This document shows, in pieces, positions 34,922-44,329 of a DNA stretch of 64,000 nt. The stretch's first letter is position 1; each line of letters opens with the position of its first letter. The position numbers and the translations under genes are program-made. The notes beneath the pieces are model-generated. The model ran no database searches. It was not told the origin of the DNA and worked only from the letters and a program-made list of their open reading frames with translations. The DNA is from Pseudopyrenochaeta lycopersici. Its lineage: Eukaryota; Ascomycota; Dothideomycetes; Pleosporales; Pseudopyrenochaetaceae. Location of the stretch: the NCBI GenBank assembly GCA_003313425.1, contig NHZP01000013.1:620001-684000 (forward strand), given 5' to 3'.

Positions 34922-35724
34922 TTAGTCGCGTAACGCGTCGGTAATTCTTGAATCGGGCTCGAAGAAGACCTTCCGTGTAATCTGGGGCTCTGTCAGTCTT
35001 TCTCTCTTCGTCTCAGAAAGTGCAAACTTACCGCCCAGCTTCCTGCCAAACTTGCGCAAATGGCTGAACTGATTGCCATCTGCCGTGTCCCCCTCGTACT
35101 CTTGAACAGGGCTCCGCTCAATGCACCTGCCACAATACTATTCGTCATGTCGTGCTTGCCCCGGTAGTGTCCAATTGTGCTGTTCATGCCATTGTACACC
35201 ATAGCAATCACACCGGCGCTGTTCCCTAGGAATGGGCCTCGTCTTGTTACCGCATTGAGGACGCCGTTCAGCCGTAACCGCGGCGGCATGGAGGGAGGAT
35301 TCTTTTGCAGACCTTCAGCGAGTCCCCATGTACCGCCGATAGTGAGGGCGGTCAGGTATGAAATCCCAGTGCCATAGCACAGATCGTCTGACCAGCCTCG
35401 GGAAGGTAGCGCGGATTGAGAGCCGGGTAGGTCGGAGAGGACCGAGTCTTCAAGCGAGAGGTAGTCGAGAGTGTTTTGGTTGAGGCCGGCGAGCGGGTGC
35501 AACTGCGATGGGTCTGCGTAGAGGAATTCTGAAGGGTTCTGGATGGCCGTCGATGGGTCGAAGGGTGTGGGCTGGAAGGTGTCTTCCTTTACGAAGTCGC
35601 TCGATTGTGCAGATTGAGAGGGTGTGGCGGTGGGCTTGCGTCCTGTTATGGAGTCCCAGCTACACATGGGTCAATAAAGTTGGCCGAGCATGTCTTAGCC
35701 GGCGGAAGAATCGTACATTGTCAT
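34922..35724 (-). CDS. TIM23: Mitochondrial inner-membrane translocase subunit Tim23
   Basis: Three exons (35717-35724, 35032-35659, 34922-34981) join to 231 residues. The first coding exon is only 8 nt (ATG ACA AT); joining it gives MTIWDSITGRKP, matching fungal Tim23 starts. The N-terminal half is a hydrophilic intermembrane-space receptor domain (PSQLHPLAGLNQNTLDYLSLE). The C-terminal half has the Tim17/22/23 membrane core: GISYLTALTIGGTWGLAEGL, NGVLNAVTRRGPFLGNSAGVIAMVYNGMNS, and KHDMTNSIVAGALSGALFKSTRG. Tim23 forms the presequence translocase with Tim17. The 3' intron ends at the second of two AGs, which alone keeps frame and gives the tail ITRKVFFEPD. It is divergent from URA5. Confidence 0.93.
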
Positions 35725-36081
35725 TTTGAAGATGCTGGACGGTGATGGCGTGAAGAGGTGACGAGAGGTTGCGCCTCGCGGTCAGAAGTCCAAACAAGTC
35801 CCCTCAGCGCCTAAAATGCTAAAAAGAGACAAATAGAAGCAGGCAGGACACTTTTGTACGCAAGGCGGAGATGCGCAGGTGACGGCGACGACAGTATGCG
35901 GCGTTGGCGATGGGTAGGCAAAACTTTTGGCAAGGGGACGTGGGTTCGTCACTAAGCGCACAGACGAAACTTTGCACTCGGATGTTTCTCGAAGTGTTCC
36001 GAACTCGGAAAAGAATTGCACCAACTCCCCCCACCCTTCCGAGACTGAAGCACCAACAAAGCCACTGGCATATCTGCAGAA
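35725..36081. promoter_or_regulatory. Divergent promoter region, TIM23 / URA5
   Basis: 357 bp shared by two divergent genes. No specific element is assigned. Confidence 0.5.
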
Positions 36082-36783
36082 ATGGCGCTTCCAGAGTTCA
36101 AGCAAAACTTTTTGAATGACTGCGTGTCGGCCGGCGCTCTCAAATTCGGCACCTTCACCTTGAAGTCAAAGCGCCTATCGCCCTACTTTTTCAATGCTGG
36201 CCTATTCCACCGCGCAGATCTTCTAAAATCAATCTCATCGGCCTACGCGCATACCCTGAAGGAACATGGAGAGTCAGACCCCTCATTCCAATGGGACGTC
36301 CTCTTTGGCCCAGCATACAAAGGCATTCCCTTGGCCGCAGCTTCAATTGACAAGTTGGCCGATTTAGACATTGAGAAATACGGCAAGAAGAGCTACAGCT
36401 TCAACCGTAAAGAGGCAAAGGATCACGGCGAGGGCGGCAACATTGTTGGTGCATCACTCAGGGGTCAAAAGGTGGTCATCGTTGACGATGTAATTACTGC
36501 TGGCACCGCGATTCGCGAAGCCATTGAGATTATCAAGAAAGAAGGCGGAGAGCTGGTGGGCATTGTCGTGGCTTGTGACCGGCAAGAAAAGAGACCGACG
36601 GCGACTGATGATGACGGACAGCCCGGCCCGAGTGCCATTGGCGAGGTCAGAAAACAGTACGGTATTCCAGTGCTGGCCATCCTCACGCTTGATGATATTT
36701 CCGAGTATCTGAGGAGCTTGGGCAGTGAGGATGATTTGAGGAGGATGGACGAATATCGGGCAAAATATAAGGCTAGCGATTGA
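36082..36783 (+). CDS. URA5: Orotate phosphoribosyltransferase
   Basis: Single exon of 233 residues, typical for fungal OPRTase. It joins orotate to PRPP to make OMP, the fifth step of UMP synthesis, in the cytosol. Landmarks are the N-terminal [16 protein letters not shown] substrate loop (about 25-40), [11 protein letters not shown] (75-85) and the PRPP-binding loop [13 protein letters not shown] (131-143). The catalytic loop region around [10 protein letters not shown] is present. No intron or defect is seen. Loss of this gene gives uracil auxotrophy and 5-fluoroorotate resistance in other fungi (family knowledge). Confidence 0.96.
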   Translation: MALPEFKQNFLNDCVSAGALKFGTFTLKSKRLSPYFFNAGLFHRADLLKSISSAYAHTLKEHGESDPSFQWDVLFGPAYKGIPLAAASIDKLADLDIEKYGKKSYSFNRKEAKDHGEGGNIVGASLRGQKVVIVDDVITAGTAIREAIEIIKKEGGELVGIVVACDRQEKRPTATDDDGQPGPSAIGEVRKQYGIPVLAILTLDDISEYLRSLGSEDDLRRMDEYRAKYKASD

Positions 36784-37575
36784 GGAAGGAAAGCATTGTT
36801 TACGAAGTCACGATCACGAGGTTGACGACGGAGGCACACGAGAGGAAAACCTCGGGAATCATATAATCTCGGAAACCGGCTGAGGTCGGACCAGCCTATT
36901 TCGAACACAGTCAATATCAAATGTGTATGCACAATAGATGAACTCACGTGCCCACTAGCATTAGAGTGTTGGTGGGCTTGACCCTTAGACCAAGATGAAC
37001 GCATAATTGTGAAGATTGACAGTCCCATAAATTCGGCCGTTTAGGAAGCTATGAGGCCTACAATATACCTATACATAGTTACAGCTTGCGGGGTCGGTAG
37101 TGGAGAGACAGGTATTGGCGCAGGGCGCGTTCTAGCGCGTATCCAAACGGTATTACCTTTGGCCAACTGGCCCCGCTCCAAAGCAACCTCATCTATCATA
37201 TTGCCGAAAGACATCGCGCGACGCTCCAATAGGTGCCGTGATCCCGAACGGCTGTACTTACAGCCACTGTAGTTCTTTCCTCTATCTGGCAATGTCGCTT
37301 TCCTTGGCACCAGGTTTCCATTATGAACCTCCCAAGCTGAGAGGTGTCCTAAGCGTTCGCTCAGCGACGACAGATGTTTCTCCAACATGGTCAATTCAGA
37401 CATAGCACACGTACTTTCGGCAGTCTTATGTTGACGCTTAGCTCTTCTGTTTGACCTGTTCGCCGCAGGTAGTTCGCGCTACCACGTTGGCATTGGATAC
37501 CCACTCTTTACCACGCCGGCATTCTCCACCTTTATTCCTCAATGACAGACTTCATCCCTTAACCCTCAACTCACA
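36784..37575. other. Intergenic, no gene accepted
   Basis: A minus-strand frame of about 120 codons (37041-37403) has no family features and I do not call it a gene. The rest is the promoter and leader of the mannosidase. Confidence 0.5.
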
Positions 37576-39510
37576 ATGCGTAGAATCAAGGTTTCGCGCG
37601 GGCCTACCTACCAGCCCATGTCGCGGCAGCACAAGCGGATCCTCACATATCTTCTCTTCGGCGCCTTCGCATTCGGCGCATACTACCTCTGGTCCGCACG
37701 CCCAATCGATCCGCTCGCCGTGCCTTTTCATATCCACGAGGCATATATGAATGGCCGCGAGACTGTCAAAGACGGCCTTCATCATCAGTCTTACGACTGG
37801 AGAAAGGCGCCCTTCATCAACAAGGTTCAGTCCTACATGCCGCTCCCGACCGGCACACCGCGCAGCCTCCCGCCTGTCCAATTCGAGAACTTTTCCGAAA
37901 CACGCTCGCAGAGAGAAGAGAGAGAAGCGCGAAGGGTCGCTGTAAGGAATGAATTCCAGCGCACTTGGGAAAGCTACAGGAAATATGCTTGGGCCGAAGA
38001 TGAACTCAGGCCAGTCACTCGAGAAGGTGAAAGGACATTTGGCGGATGGGGCGCAACCCTGGTGGACTCTCTTGATACGCTATGGATCATGGGGTTCAAA
38101 GACGAGTTTCGTGAAGCCGTAGAAGCCGTGGCTGCAATTGACTTTGGAGAGACGGAACTCAGAATGATCAGCGTCTTCGAAACTACAATAAGATATCTGG
38201 GAGGCTTGCTGAGCGCATACGACCTGAGCCATGAACCAGTTCTGTTGGAGAAGGCAGTACAGCTTGGAGAGATGTTATACCGGGCTTTCGATACCACCAA
38301 CAACACCCCACTGGGCTGGCTTAACATTGAGAACACTAAAACGACCGACAGGACAGAATTTGATGCAGAAAGCAGCCTTTGCTTCGCTTGTCTCGGATCT
38401 CTTACCATGGAATTTACACGACTCGCACAGATCACTTCTCAACCGAAGTACTACGACGCCGTTGCCCGGGTAAGCTCCGTTTTAGATCGTGTGCAGAATT
38501 CTACCAAGATACCTGGCTTGTGGCCAACAATGGGCAATGCTGCGAGACAAGAGTTCAATCAATCACGCACATTTTCCATCGGCGCCCTAGCGGACTCAAC
38601 CTATGAATACTTCCCCAAAATGCATGCTTTGCTCGGAGGACTGGAGCCAGTGTATGAGAAACTGTACAAAGGCTCCGCTGCCATGATCGACAAACACATG
38701 CTCTTCCGTCCCATGGTCCCCAATGTCGCAAATGGCGACAATCTCCTATTTTGTGGCGATGTCTACACACCCCGACCCAACGAGGTTGTTCTCGAGGCAA
38801 CGATGCAACACCTCACGTGCTTCATTGGTGGCATGTTTGGTCTAGCAGGACGATTATTCAGCGATCCGCATCATGTAAATCTGGGTGCAAAGCTCACCAA
38901 GGGTTGCATTTATGCTTACGATGCAATGCCAACAGGAATAATGCCCGAAACTTTCGACATAGTAGCTTGCGACTCGCGAGACTCATGTCCTTGGAACCAG
39001 ACTTTGTGGGAAACTGGTGTGATGCATCACTACGGCGGAAAGTATGTGCTGGATATTGACGACGCGGTAAAGCAGTACAAGATGCCACCAGGCTTCATTA
39101 CCCTCAGGGATAAACGCTACCTCTTGCGCCCAGAAGCCATCGAGTCTGTGTTCATCATGTACCGCATCACAGGCGACTCGCAATATCTTGACGCCGCATG
39201 GGATATGTTTGTGTCTGTCGTTTCCGCATCCGCAACGCCATACGCAAATGGACAGGTCCTGGATGTCACTTTTGTAGCACCACCTCGTAACCGTGGCATG
39301 CAAAGGGTGCCGGGTGTGAGAGGTGGGAAATTCACCAGAGAAGACAATATCGAAGATAAGATGGAGAGTTTTTGGACTGCGGAGACGCTCAAATACTTCT
39401 ACCTTATTTTCAGTTCGCCGGACATGATATCGTTAGACGACTGGGTTTTCAACACCGAAGCGCACCCCTTTCGAAGACCAGGCGTCAACAAGATGAAAGT
39501 GGGCGAATAA
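37576..39510 (+). CDS. GH47 class I alpha-1,2-mannosidase, type II membrane protein
   Basis: Single exon of 644 residues. A short basic cytoplasmic head is followed by one membrane anchor (about 22-40, LTYLLFGAFAFGAYYLW) and a stem, the type II layout of ER and Golgi mannosidases. The (alpha/alpha)7 catalytic domain shows FGGWGATLVDSLDTLWIMG, FETTIRYLGGLLSAYDLS, LRPEAIESVFIMYRITGD and the terminal NTEAHPF, whose Thr ligates the essential Ca2+. The enzyme trims alpha-1,2-mannose from N-glycans. It differs from secreted fungal mannosidases by its anchor. Whether it acts in the ER or Golgi cannot be decided here. Confidence 0.93.
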   Translation: MRRIKVSRGPTYQPMSRQHKRILTYLLFGAFAFGAYYLWSARPIDPLAVPFHIHEAYMNGRETVKDGLHHQSYDWRKAPFINKVQSYMPLPTGTPRSLPPVQFENFSETRSQREEREARRVAVRNEFQRTWESYRKYAWAEDELRPVTREGERTFGGWGATLVDSLDTLWIMGFKDEFREAVEAVAAIDFGETELRMISVFETTIRYLGGLLSAYDLSHEPVLLEKAVQLGEMLYRAFDTTNNTPLGWLNIENTKTTDRTEFDAESSLCFACLGSLTMEFTRLAQITSQPKYYDAVARVSSVLDRVQNSTKIPGLWPTMGNAARQEFNQSRTFSIGALADSTYEYFPKMHALLGGLEPVYEKLYKGSAAMIDKHMLFRPMVPNVANGDNLLFCGDVYTPRPNEVVLEATMQHLTCFIGGMFGLAGRLFSDPHHVNLGAKLTKGCIYAYDAMPTGIMPETFDIVACDSRDSCPWNQTLWETGVMHHYGGKYVLDIDDAVKQYKMPPGFITLRDKRYLLRPEAIESVFIMYRITGDSQYLDAAWDMFVSVVSASATPYANGQVLDVTFVAPPRNRGMQRVPGVRGGKFTREDNIEDKMESFWTAETLKYFYLIFSSPDMISLDDWVFNTEAHPFRRPGVNKMKVGE

Positions 39511-39887
39511 GAGCCAAAGAGGAAACCTTGAAGGTCATTGGACTCAGTAAGATGGTAGTGGTGTTGCCTTTGTATATACCCATCACGAGGCGAAGGCTCT
39601 GCTTTTAGCATCGACTTGCATACTTGAGCGCGCATAGCTACATGCAATCGCATTATTAGGAGTTTGGATTAGGCAGGGCATAATGGAATGGCGCACTTCG
39701 GTTTGTTCATCATTGATTCGGTGTTTCACTGTTCCTGTGATGATTTCCACTATGCTCATTCACTGACTTCAATTCTTCTTGTTTCACTCCGATTCACAGC
39801 TTTACATATATGTGTGACTCCTCATTCTTTACATACTGCCATCATCCTGCCTCGATCGCTGACTTCTACATCTGCTTTCCACCCGCT
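39511..39887. other. Intergenic/promoter, no gene seen
   Basis: CT-rich toward its 3' end, fitting a leader for the next gene. An in-frame ATG at 39810 would add 26 residues to that protein, but they look untranslated. Confidence 0.45.
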
Positions 39888-40859
39888 ATGCCATACATCG
39901 CCACTATTGGGTCCACACACATGACTCCCAAACTGAAATCGTCTGATCTGACTGTACACGAGCGGGACATTCCTAGCATCGCCGCCCAAGCCGTGGTCGC
40001 CGAACCAGAGGTATGCTACTCAGAGTTCTCCTTCTGTCTACCTACATCTCTCGCCTTCGCGAAGCGCCTGACTTGGGAGCAAACCCCCTGGATACCCCAC
40101 AGCACCAACCACAAATCTGTCAACCCTATCGAGGCAGTCGATGCGCATCGTATCGCGTACTATCTTAGCTCCCATCTCGAAAACTATGTAACACCGGAAC
40201 ATGTCCAAAATGCGTTGCTGTTCGGCAGCTCTTATCCATCATCTCCGTCACACGACCAACTAGGCATATACCCGCATCTCTTTATCGTCTTCCCACATGC
40301 CCGTAGCAACCCCTCGACCGACGAAGCATTTCTCAAAGTCTGGTACGACCAAATCGTCAAGCCTGCGTTCGATAGAGCTTGGAGAGATAGTCGTCTGACA
40401 ACTGTCTACGGCGCGGAAATAGATGGCCAAACTCGTATCTTACCGGCCTCTGGCACACGCACTGCCATGGATGCACTACCCGCCAAAGGCTTCCTAGAGC
40501 GTTTGCGCAACGGGAATCCAGCAGCCATCCACGACTACTGGCCTGTCTGGAACGACAATTGGGGTGTGGGGACTGAGGGCCAGTACACTTCGATTCGTGG
40601 AAAGATCTATTCAGAAGCATGGGAGGCGATCAAAGGAATGTTGAAAGGGCATCCTGATCTTCTCTCCTACCAAGACCCGATTCTCCTCGCTGTCTGTCGG
40701 AGCAAGGTGTACGTTGCTCCTGATCTGTCCGCCCCGGCCAAGTTGAGATGTGTAGGCCAGGAGTGGGATAAGTTCGTTGACTCGCGGTTTGTGAGGCCAG
40801 GCAGCTTCAAGGCTATCTTTCAGACTGTGGTTGGCATGCCGGATAAGGGGGGTTGGTAG
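39888..40859 (+). CDS. Hypothetical fungal protein
   Basis: Single exon of 323 residues from ATG 39888; ATGs at 39810 (349 residues) and 39921 (312) are alternatives. I do not recognise the family. The sequence is balanced and globular, with conserved-looking stretches EAVDAHRIAYYLSSHLENYVTPEHVQNALLFGSSYP, LGIYPHLFIVFPHARSN and HDYWPVWNDNWGVG. No signal peptide, membrane segment or common motif is seen. Length and amino-acid composition argue for a real gene. It is convergent with the dehydrogenase gene. Confidence 0.65.
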   Translation: MPYIATIGSTHMTPKLKSSDLTVHERDIPSIAAQAVVAEPEVCYSEFSFCLPTSLAFAKRLTWEQTPWIPHSTNHKSVNPIEAVDAHRIAYYLSSHLENYVTPEHVQNALLFGSSYPSSPSHDQLGIYPHLFIVFPHARSNPSTDEAFLKVWYDQIVKPAFDRAWRDSRLTTVYGAEIDGQTRILPASGTRTAMDALPAKGFLERLRNGNPAAIHDYWPVWNDNWGVGTEGQYTSIRGKIYSEAWEAIKGMLKGHPDLLSYQDPILLAVCRSKVYVAPDLSAPAKLRCVGQEWDKFVDSRFVRPGSFKAIFQTVVGMPDKGGW

Positions 40860-41251
40860 CTACAGGGAGAGCAGGGGCGACATGATTGGATTGGGGATGC
40901 GAGTGGTAGATACTTCAAGCGTATGGCAGCGGTGGCTGGTGGGGAGAAGGACGGAAACTGAGATGGGCATCGACATAAGCGGGCAGGAGGAATGAGTAGG
41001 GTGATATGTTGATACGCTCTAGTTCGTCAGCCATGGTGCATTCATCTTTTCAAACAGCCTACGCCGAGTCTGAAGAGCCTGAACAAAACTCACTACGCTG
41101 TGGCAAGAAATGACAAGGACGATATGTGCTACAGATGCAGCAAGTTGTGGAAAATATACCATCTAGCCCACTGAGCCTAATCCTCTGTCCTTTCCCATAT
41201 ATATTTTTAAGCCCTGAACATTCCATACTTTTCATCCTCATTTATTCCTTA
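40860..41251. other. Intergenic between convergent genes
   Basis: Convergent 3' flanks of the hypothetical gene and the dehydrogenase gene. Nothing else is seen. Confidence 0.55.
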
Positions 41252-42023
41252 CTACCACGGCACAATCCCTCCATCATACCGGTAGTACTTCCCACTATCC
41301 GCCTCTTTCAGGCCACCCACAACCTCCAGCATACTACTCACACTGACTTCTGCCTCGATCATCGCGCCCTTGCCTCCCATTCGAGTTTTGACCTGCCATT
41401 GATGTTAGTATACTGAATCCTATGTATCTTTCATAGGACATCAAGAAACATACCCATCCCGGATCCATACAGATCACCCTCACACCCGCGCTCTTCAAAT
41501 CCTTGGCTTGATGCAGCGTCAACATATTCAACGCCGCCTTGCTTATCGAGTAAGTGCAGCACTTTGTTACATCCTGCGCGACCGTCAAGCTCCCAAGACC
41601 CGACGTCATATTCAACACCGTCGCCCCGCGGGCAAGATACTTGCGCAGCGACTCTACAATCTTGGCAGGCCCCAGGACATTCGTCTGCATGTGCTTCTGC
41701 AAGCTGTCAGGATCGATAGTCAGACTCGTGTCCGCGCTCGTGGCATTGATGCCCGCGACGTTGAAGACAAAGTCCAGATTCGCGCCCGTCTTGCTGAGAA
41801 TCTCGGCGACGCGGAACTCGAGACTTGATAGTGAGTCCAGAGACGAGACGTCGCATTCGATTATGTGCACGTTTCCGTTCTGGGCTATCGCCTCCAGGGC
41901 GGAAATGTCGTGCGACTTGGATCGCACGCCCGCGATAATTGTGTTTCCAGATTTGGCGGAGAGTTGGCGTACGAATTCGAGGCCGATACCGCGGTTCGCC
42001 CCTGTGAGAAAGTACGTCGCCAT
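41252..42023 (-). CDS. Short-chain dehydrogenase/reductase
   Basis: Two exons (41454-42023, 41252-41392) give 236 residues from ATG at 42023. The Rossmann loop TGANRGIG is at residues 7-14, NVAG at 88-91, and the active site has Ser141 with YSISK (Y158, K162). These define a classical NAD(P)-dependent SDR. It resembles the small fungal 'sniffer-like' reductases; the substrate is unknown. The 61-bp intron uses GTATGT and has a CTAAC branch. The reading frame stays open for 118 codons upstream, and an in-frame ATG at 42281 would add an 86-residue Ser/Thr/Arg-rich extension, so the start is not certain. I chose 42023 because it places the Rossmann strand at the N-terminus, as in the family. Confidence 0.88.
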
Positions 42024-43053
42024 TTTCCTACTCTTCCGTGATGGTCTATTCTCCTTTGGGTGGTGGCGGATGCTGTGGGATGTTGATCTGGATACTGAGG
42101 TGGGTGTTGGGGCTTGGATCTGGATCGTGACTTGAGGAAGGGAAGTTTGAGTCGAATGGGAAGTGGAGGATAAGCTTCGATTCGGTCTAGAGAAATTCGT
42201 CGCGGCAGATGTATTGTGTGATGTAAAGGTGCTGCGCTTCCGCGGATGTGTTGTAGCGTCATGTTCCACCGGGTAAAGCATTGGAATGTCAAAGTCGATT
42301 TTTTGTATCTTGACATCATCGTGTTGTACTTTTGATACTTTTATATTGCGCTTCGTCTTCACGTTCGCTTGCTCCAATCACGGTGGCCGTCTTGCGATCC
42401 CTCCGCTGCATGAACGTATGATCTTGCAGGATGCCGATATGGGTCCCCGGGTTTCAGGGAGTCGATAACGATTACCGAAACGGTGTGGCAGCGTTATGCT
42501 TGTCGGATGGTGGCGTTTCATATGCCTTTTAGCCACGGTCTGTTGTACCTTACACAACGAACGGAGCCCCGTACTGCGGAGCATTTGCATTCGCGACATT
42601 TTATGTGCTGCGTCGGTGTTGCAGAAAATACCTGCAGTTGAAAATGTCATGTCGGACATGCGAGTGCGTGCATAATAGCAAACCGCGTGTAGGAGAGAGT
42701 CCGTTCTGTCGTTTGCATGGCTGGAAAGAAAGGATAAACCGGCACAGAGGACTTCGGCAAACAGGTGGCTTCCGGTTGCGTGGAAGATAACATGTTTGAG
42801 CATAGACCTGACACGTAGAGGTACATTAAAATACATATAATAACAATTAAGAGCGTTGATATTGATACGGCACAGGGATATCCGCGCGAAAGAAAGAGTT
42901 CAATATCGCTTCTATCAACAGACACAGCAAGGTCATCATTAGGTATATGTGCAATCACCACTCATTGTTTACACAAAGGCCATCATGAATCCCTTATGTG
43001 GCACAGCCATTTTATCCTGTACTCCTTCCACCTTTGTTGAACGTCGTCGCATT
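42024..43053. other. Intergenic, no gene accepted
   Basis: Includes a possible N-terminal extension of the dehydrogenase (42024-42281) and an unsupported 152-codon minus-strand frame (42378-42836). Confidence 0.45.
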
Positions 43054-44329
43054 TTACTCAACGTGGTTGATCTTCTTCTTCTCGCTGGCACCCTTTATTA
43101 TGCCCGAAAGATCGACGACTAGACATTGTTAGTACTACTATTGATGTCAGAAGGAAATTCGCGACTTACGAGGCAGGTCGAGCGGGAAGTCAACGCTCGC
43201 TAGCATGATGGCTAGGAAGATGTACCAGCCGAGCAAGCATGTAACGAAGGCGAATGCACCGGCAGCTTCCTGTAGTTTACCGGCAAGCGCAGCCTGACCA
43301 TTTGCGACTTGGAGAAAGGTACCAGCAAGGAGACCGAAGGTTGGCGTAAGGGTAAAGAAGATCAAGAAAAATATCAGGTTCGTGCGGATGGAGCAGATGA
43401 GGTATACAAAACAGAGGATGCCCATGCAGAGCATGAAGTAGGCTAAAGCGTTGATCAGAATCGCGTAGTCTGAAAGAGAGTATAGATTGACGGCTTACCG
43501 AGACCAACATTGAAGCCGACAGACTCTAGTCCAGTGCTGGTTTCGACTGCTGGGTTTTTGTAGGCGCCATAGGCATTGTAGAAAGGTTGAAGGGTAGCAC
43601 CATAGCCGAGCCAGAAAGCACCGAAAGAGGTGAAGACGACAAAGGGGAACGTGTTGCCGAGAATCCACTGCTTTTGGTTAGATGCATCCTAATAGAATGA
43701 ATAGAGCAGGAGTGGGGTGGACATACTTCACCGAGACCACCGAGAACCATCAACAAGCCGCCAAAGAAGTAGTAGAACCCAGTGGATGCCGCACCACTGC
43801 CGCCAGCACCTCGCCATCCCATGAGGGTCATGCTCAAGGGCGTAAGTGAGAGCAAGAATCCGACAAGAGCCCTACGCCCGTTAGATCGATGTAACCAAAC
43901 TCGTAGTGGATGACTGACAGAGGAGTTGGGTTACCGAATGTCTTGCGCAATTCTCCTTTGACTTGGTTTTGCGGAGACAGGTAGAGCTTCTCGAAAAGTT
44001 CAGGCGATATGGAGATACTGCCTGCTGTTCGAATGTGTCGCAGTGCAAGATCCGAATCAGTATTGCCATCGAGATGCTGATGGTTTCCGTAGCCGTTTCC
44101 GTAAGCTTGAAGCAGTCAGTCCGTAGATAAGGTGCAAGATGTATGCCTGCGACGTACCACCATCCTGTCTAGAGAAATCCTTCTCCAGCCCGTTAGTATT
44201 GTCTGTCATTCTTGCGTTTGACTCGTTTCTTGCGGTTGAGCCAGCAGAAAGAGTCTCTGCGTCCCGCCCTGTTGTAGCACCAAGATGTGCGTCGTTACTT
44301 GCGTACTTATGGTCGTGATTGGCACTCAT
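43054..44329 (-). CDS. GPR1/FUN34/YaaH-family acetate transporter
   Basis: Six exons (44158-44329, 43919-44105, 43727-43871, 43499-43667, 43170-43442, 43054-43118) join to 336 residues. After a hydrophilic head rich in Asn, Gly and His comes the family signature FGNPTPLALVGF, then six membrane spans (for example LLMVLGGLGEWILGNTFPFVVF, YFMLCMGILCFVYLIC, FAFVTCLLGWYIFLAIML). The family includes yeast Ady2 and Aspergillus AcpA, plasma-membrane acetate permeases. The start is uncertain: the frame is open upstream to 44440 without an ATG, so I use ATG 44329, but an extra 5' exon is possible. Exon 5 uses the distal AG, which fits family alignment. Confidence 0.87.

Noticed and set aside
37041..37403. 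120-codon minus-strand frame between URA5 and the mannosidase
   Set aside because: No recognisable domain, and it lies in the mannosidase promoter. Support is too weak.
42378..42836. 152-codon minus-strand ATG frame upstream of the dehydrogenase
   Set aside because: Composition is not protein-like (many Cys, Met, His and Arg), and there is no motif and no splice context.
43470..43498. 29-nt intron in the acetate transporter
   Set aside because: It would be unusually short for a fungal intron. The AG at 43443 keeps the frame and aligns with the family (GFNVGL-AYFMLCMG), so I use the 56-nt intron.
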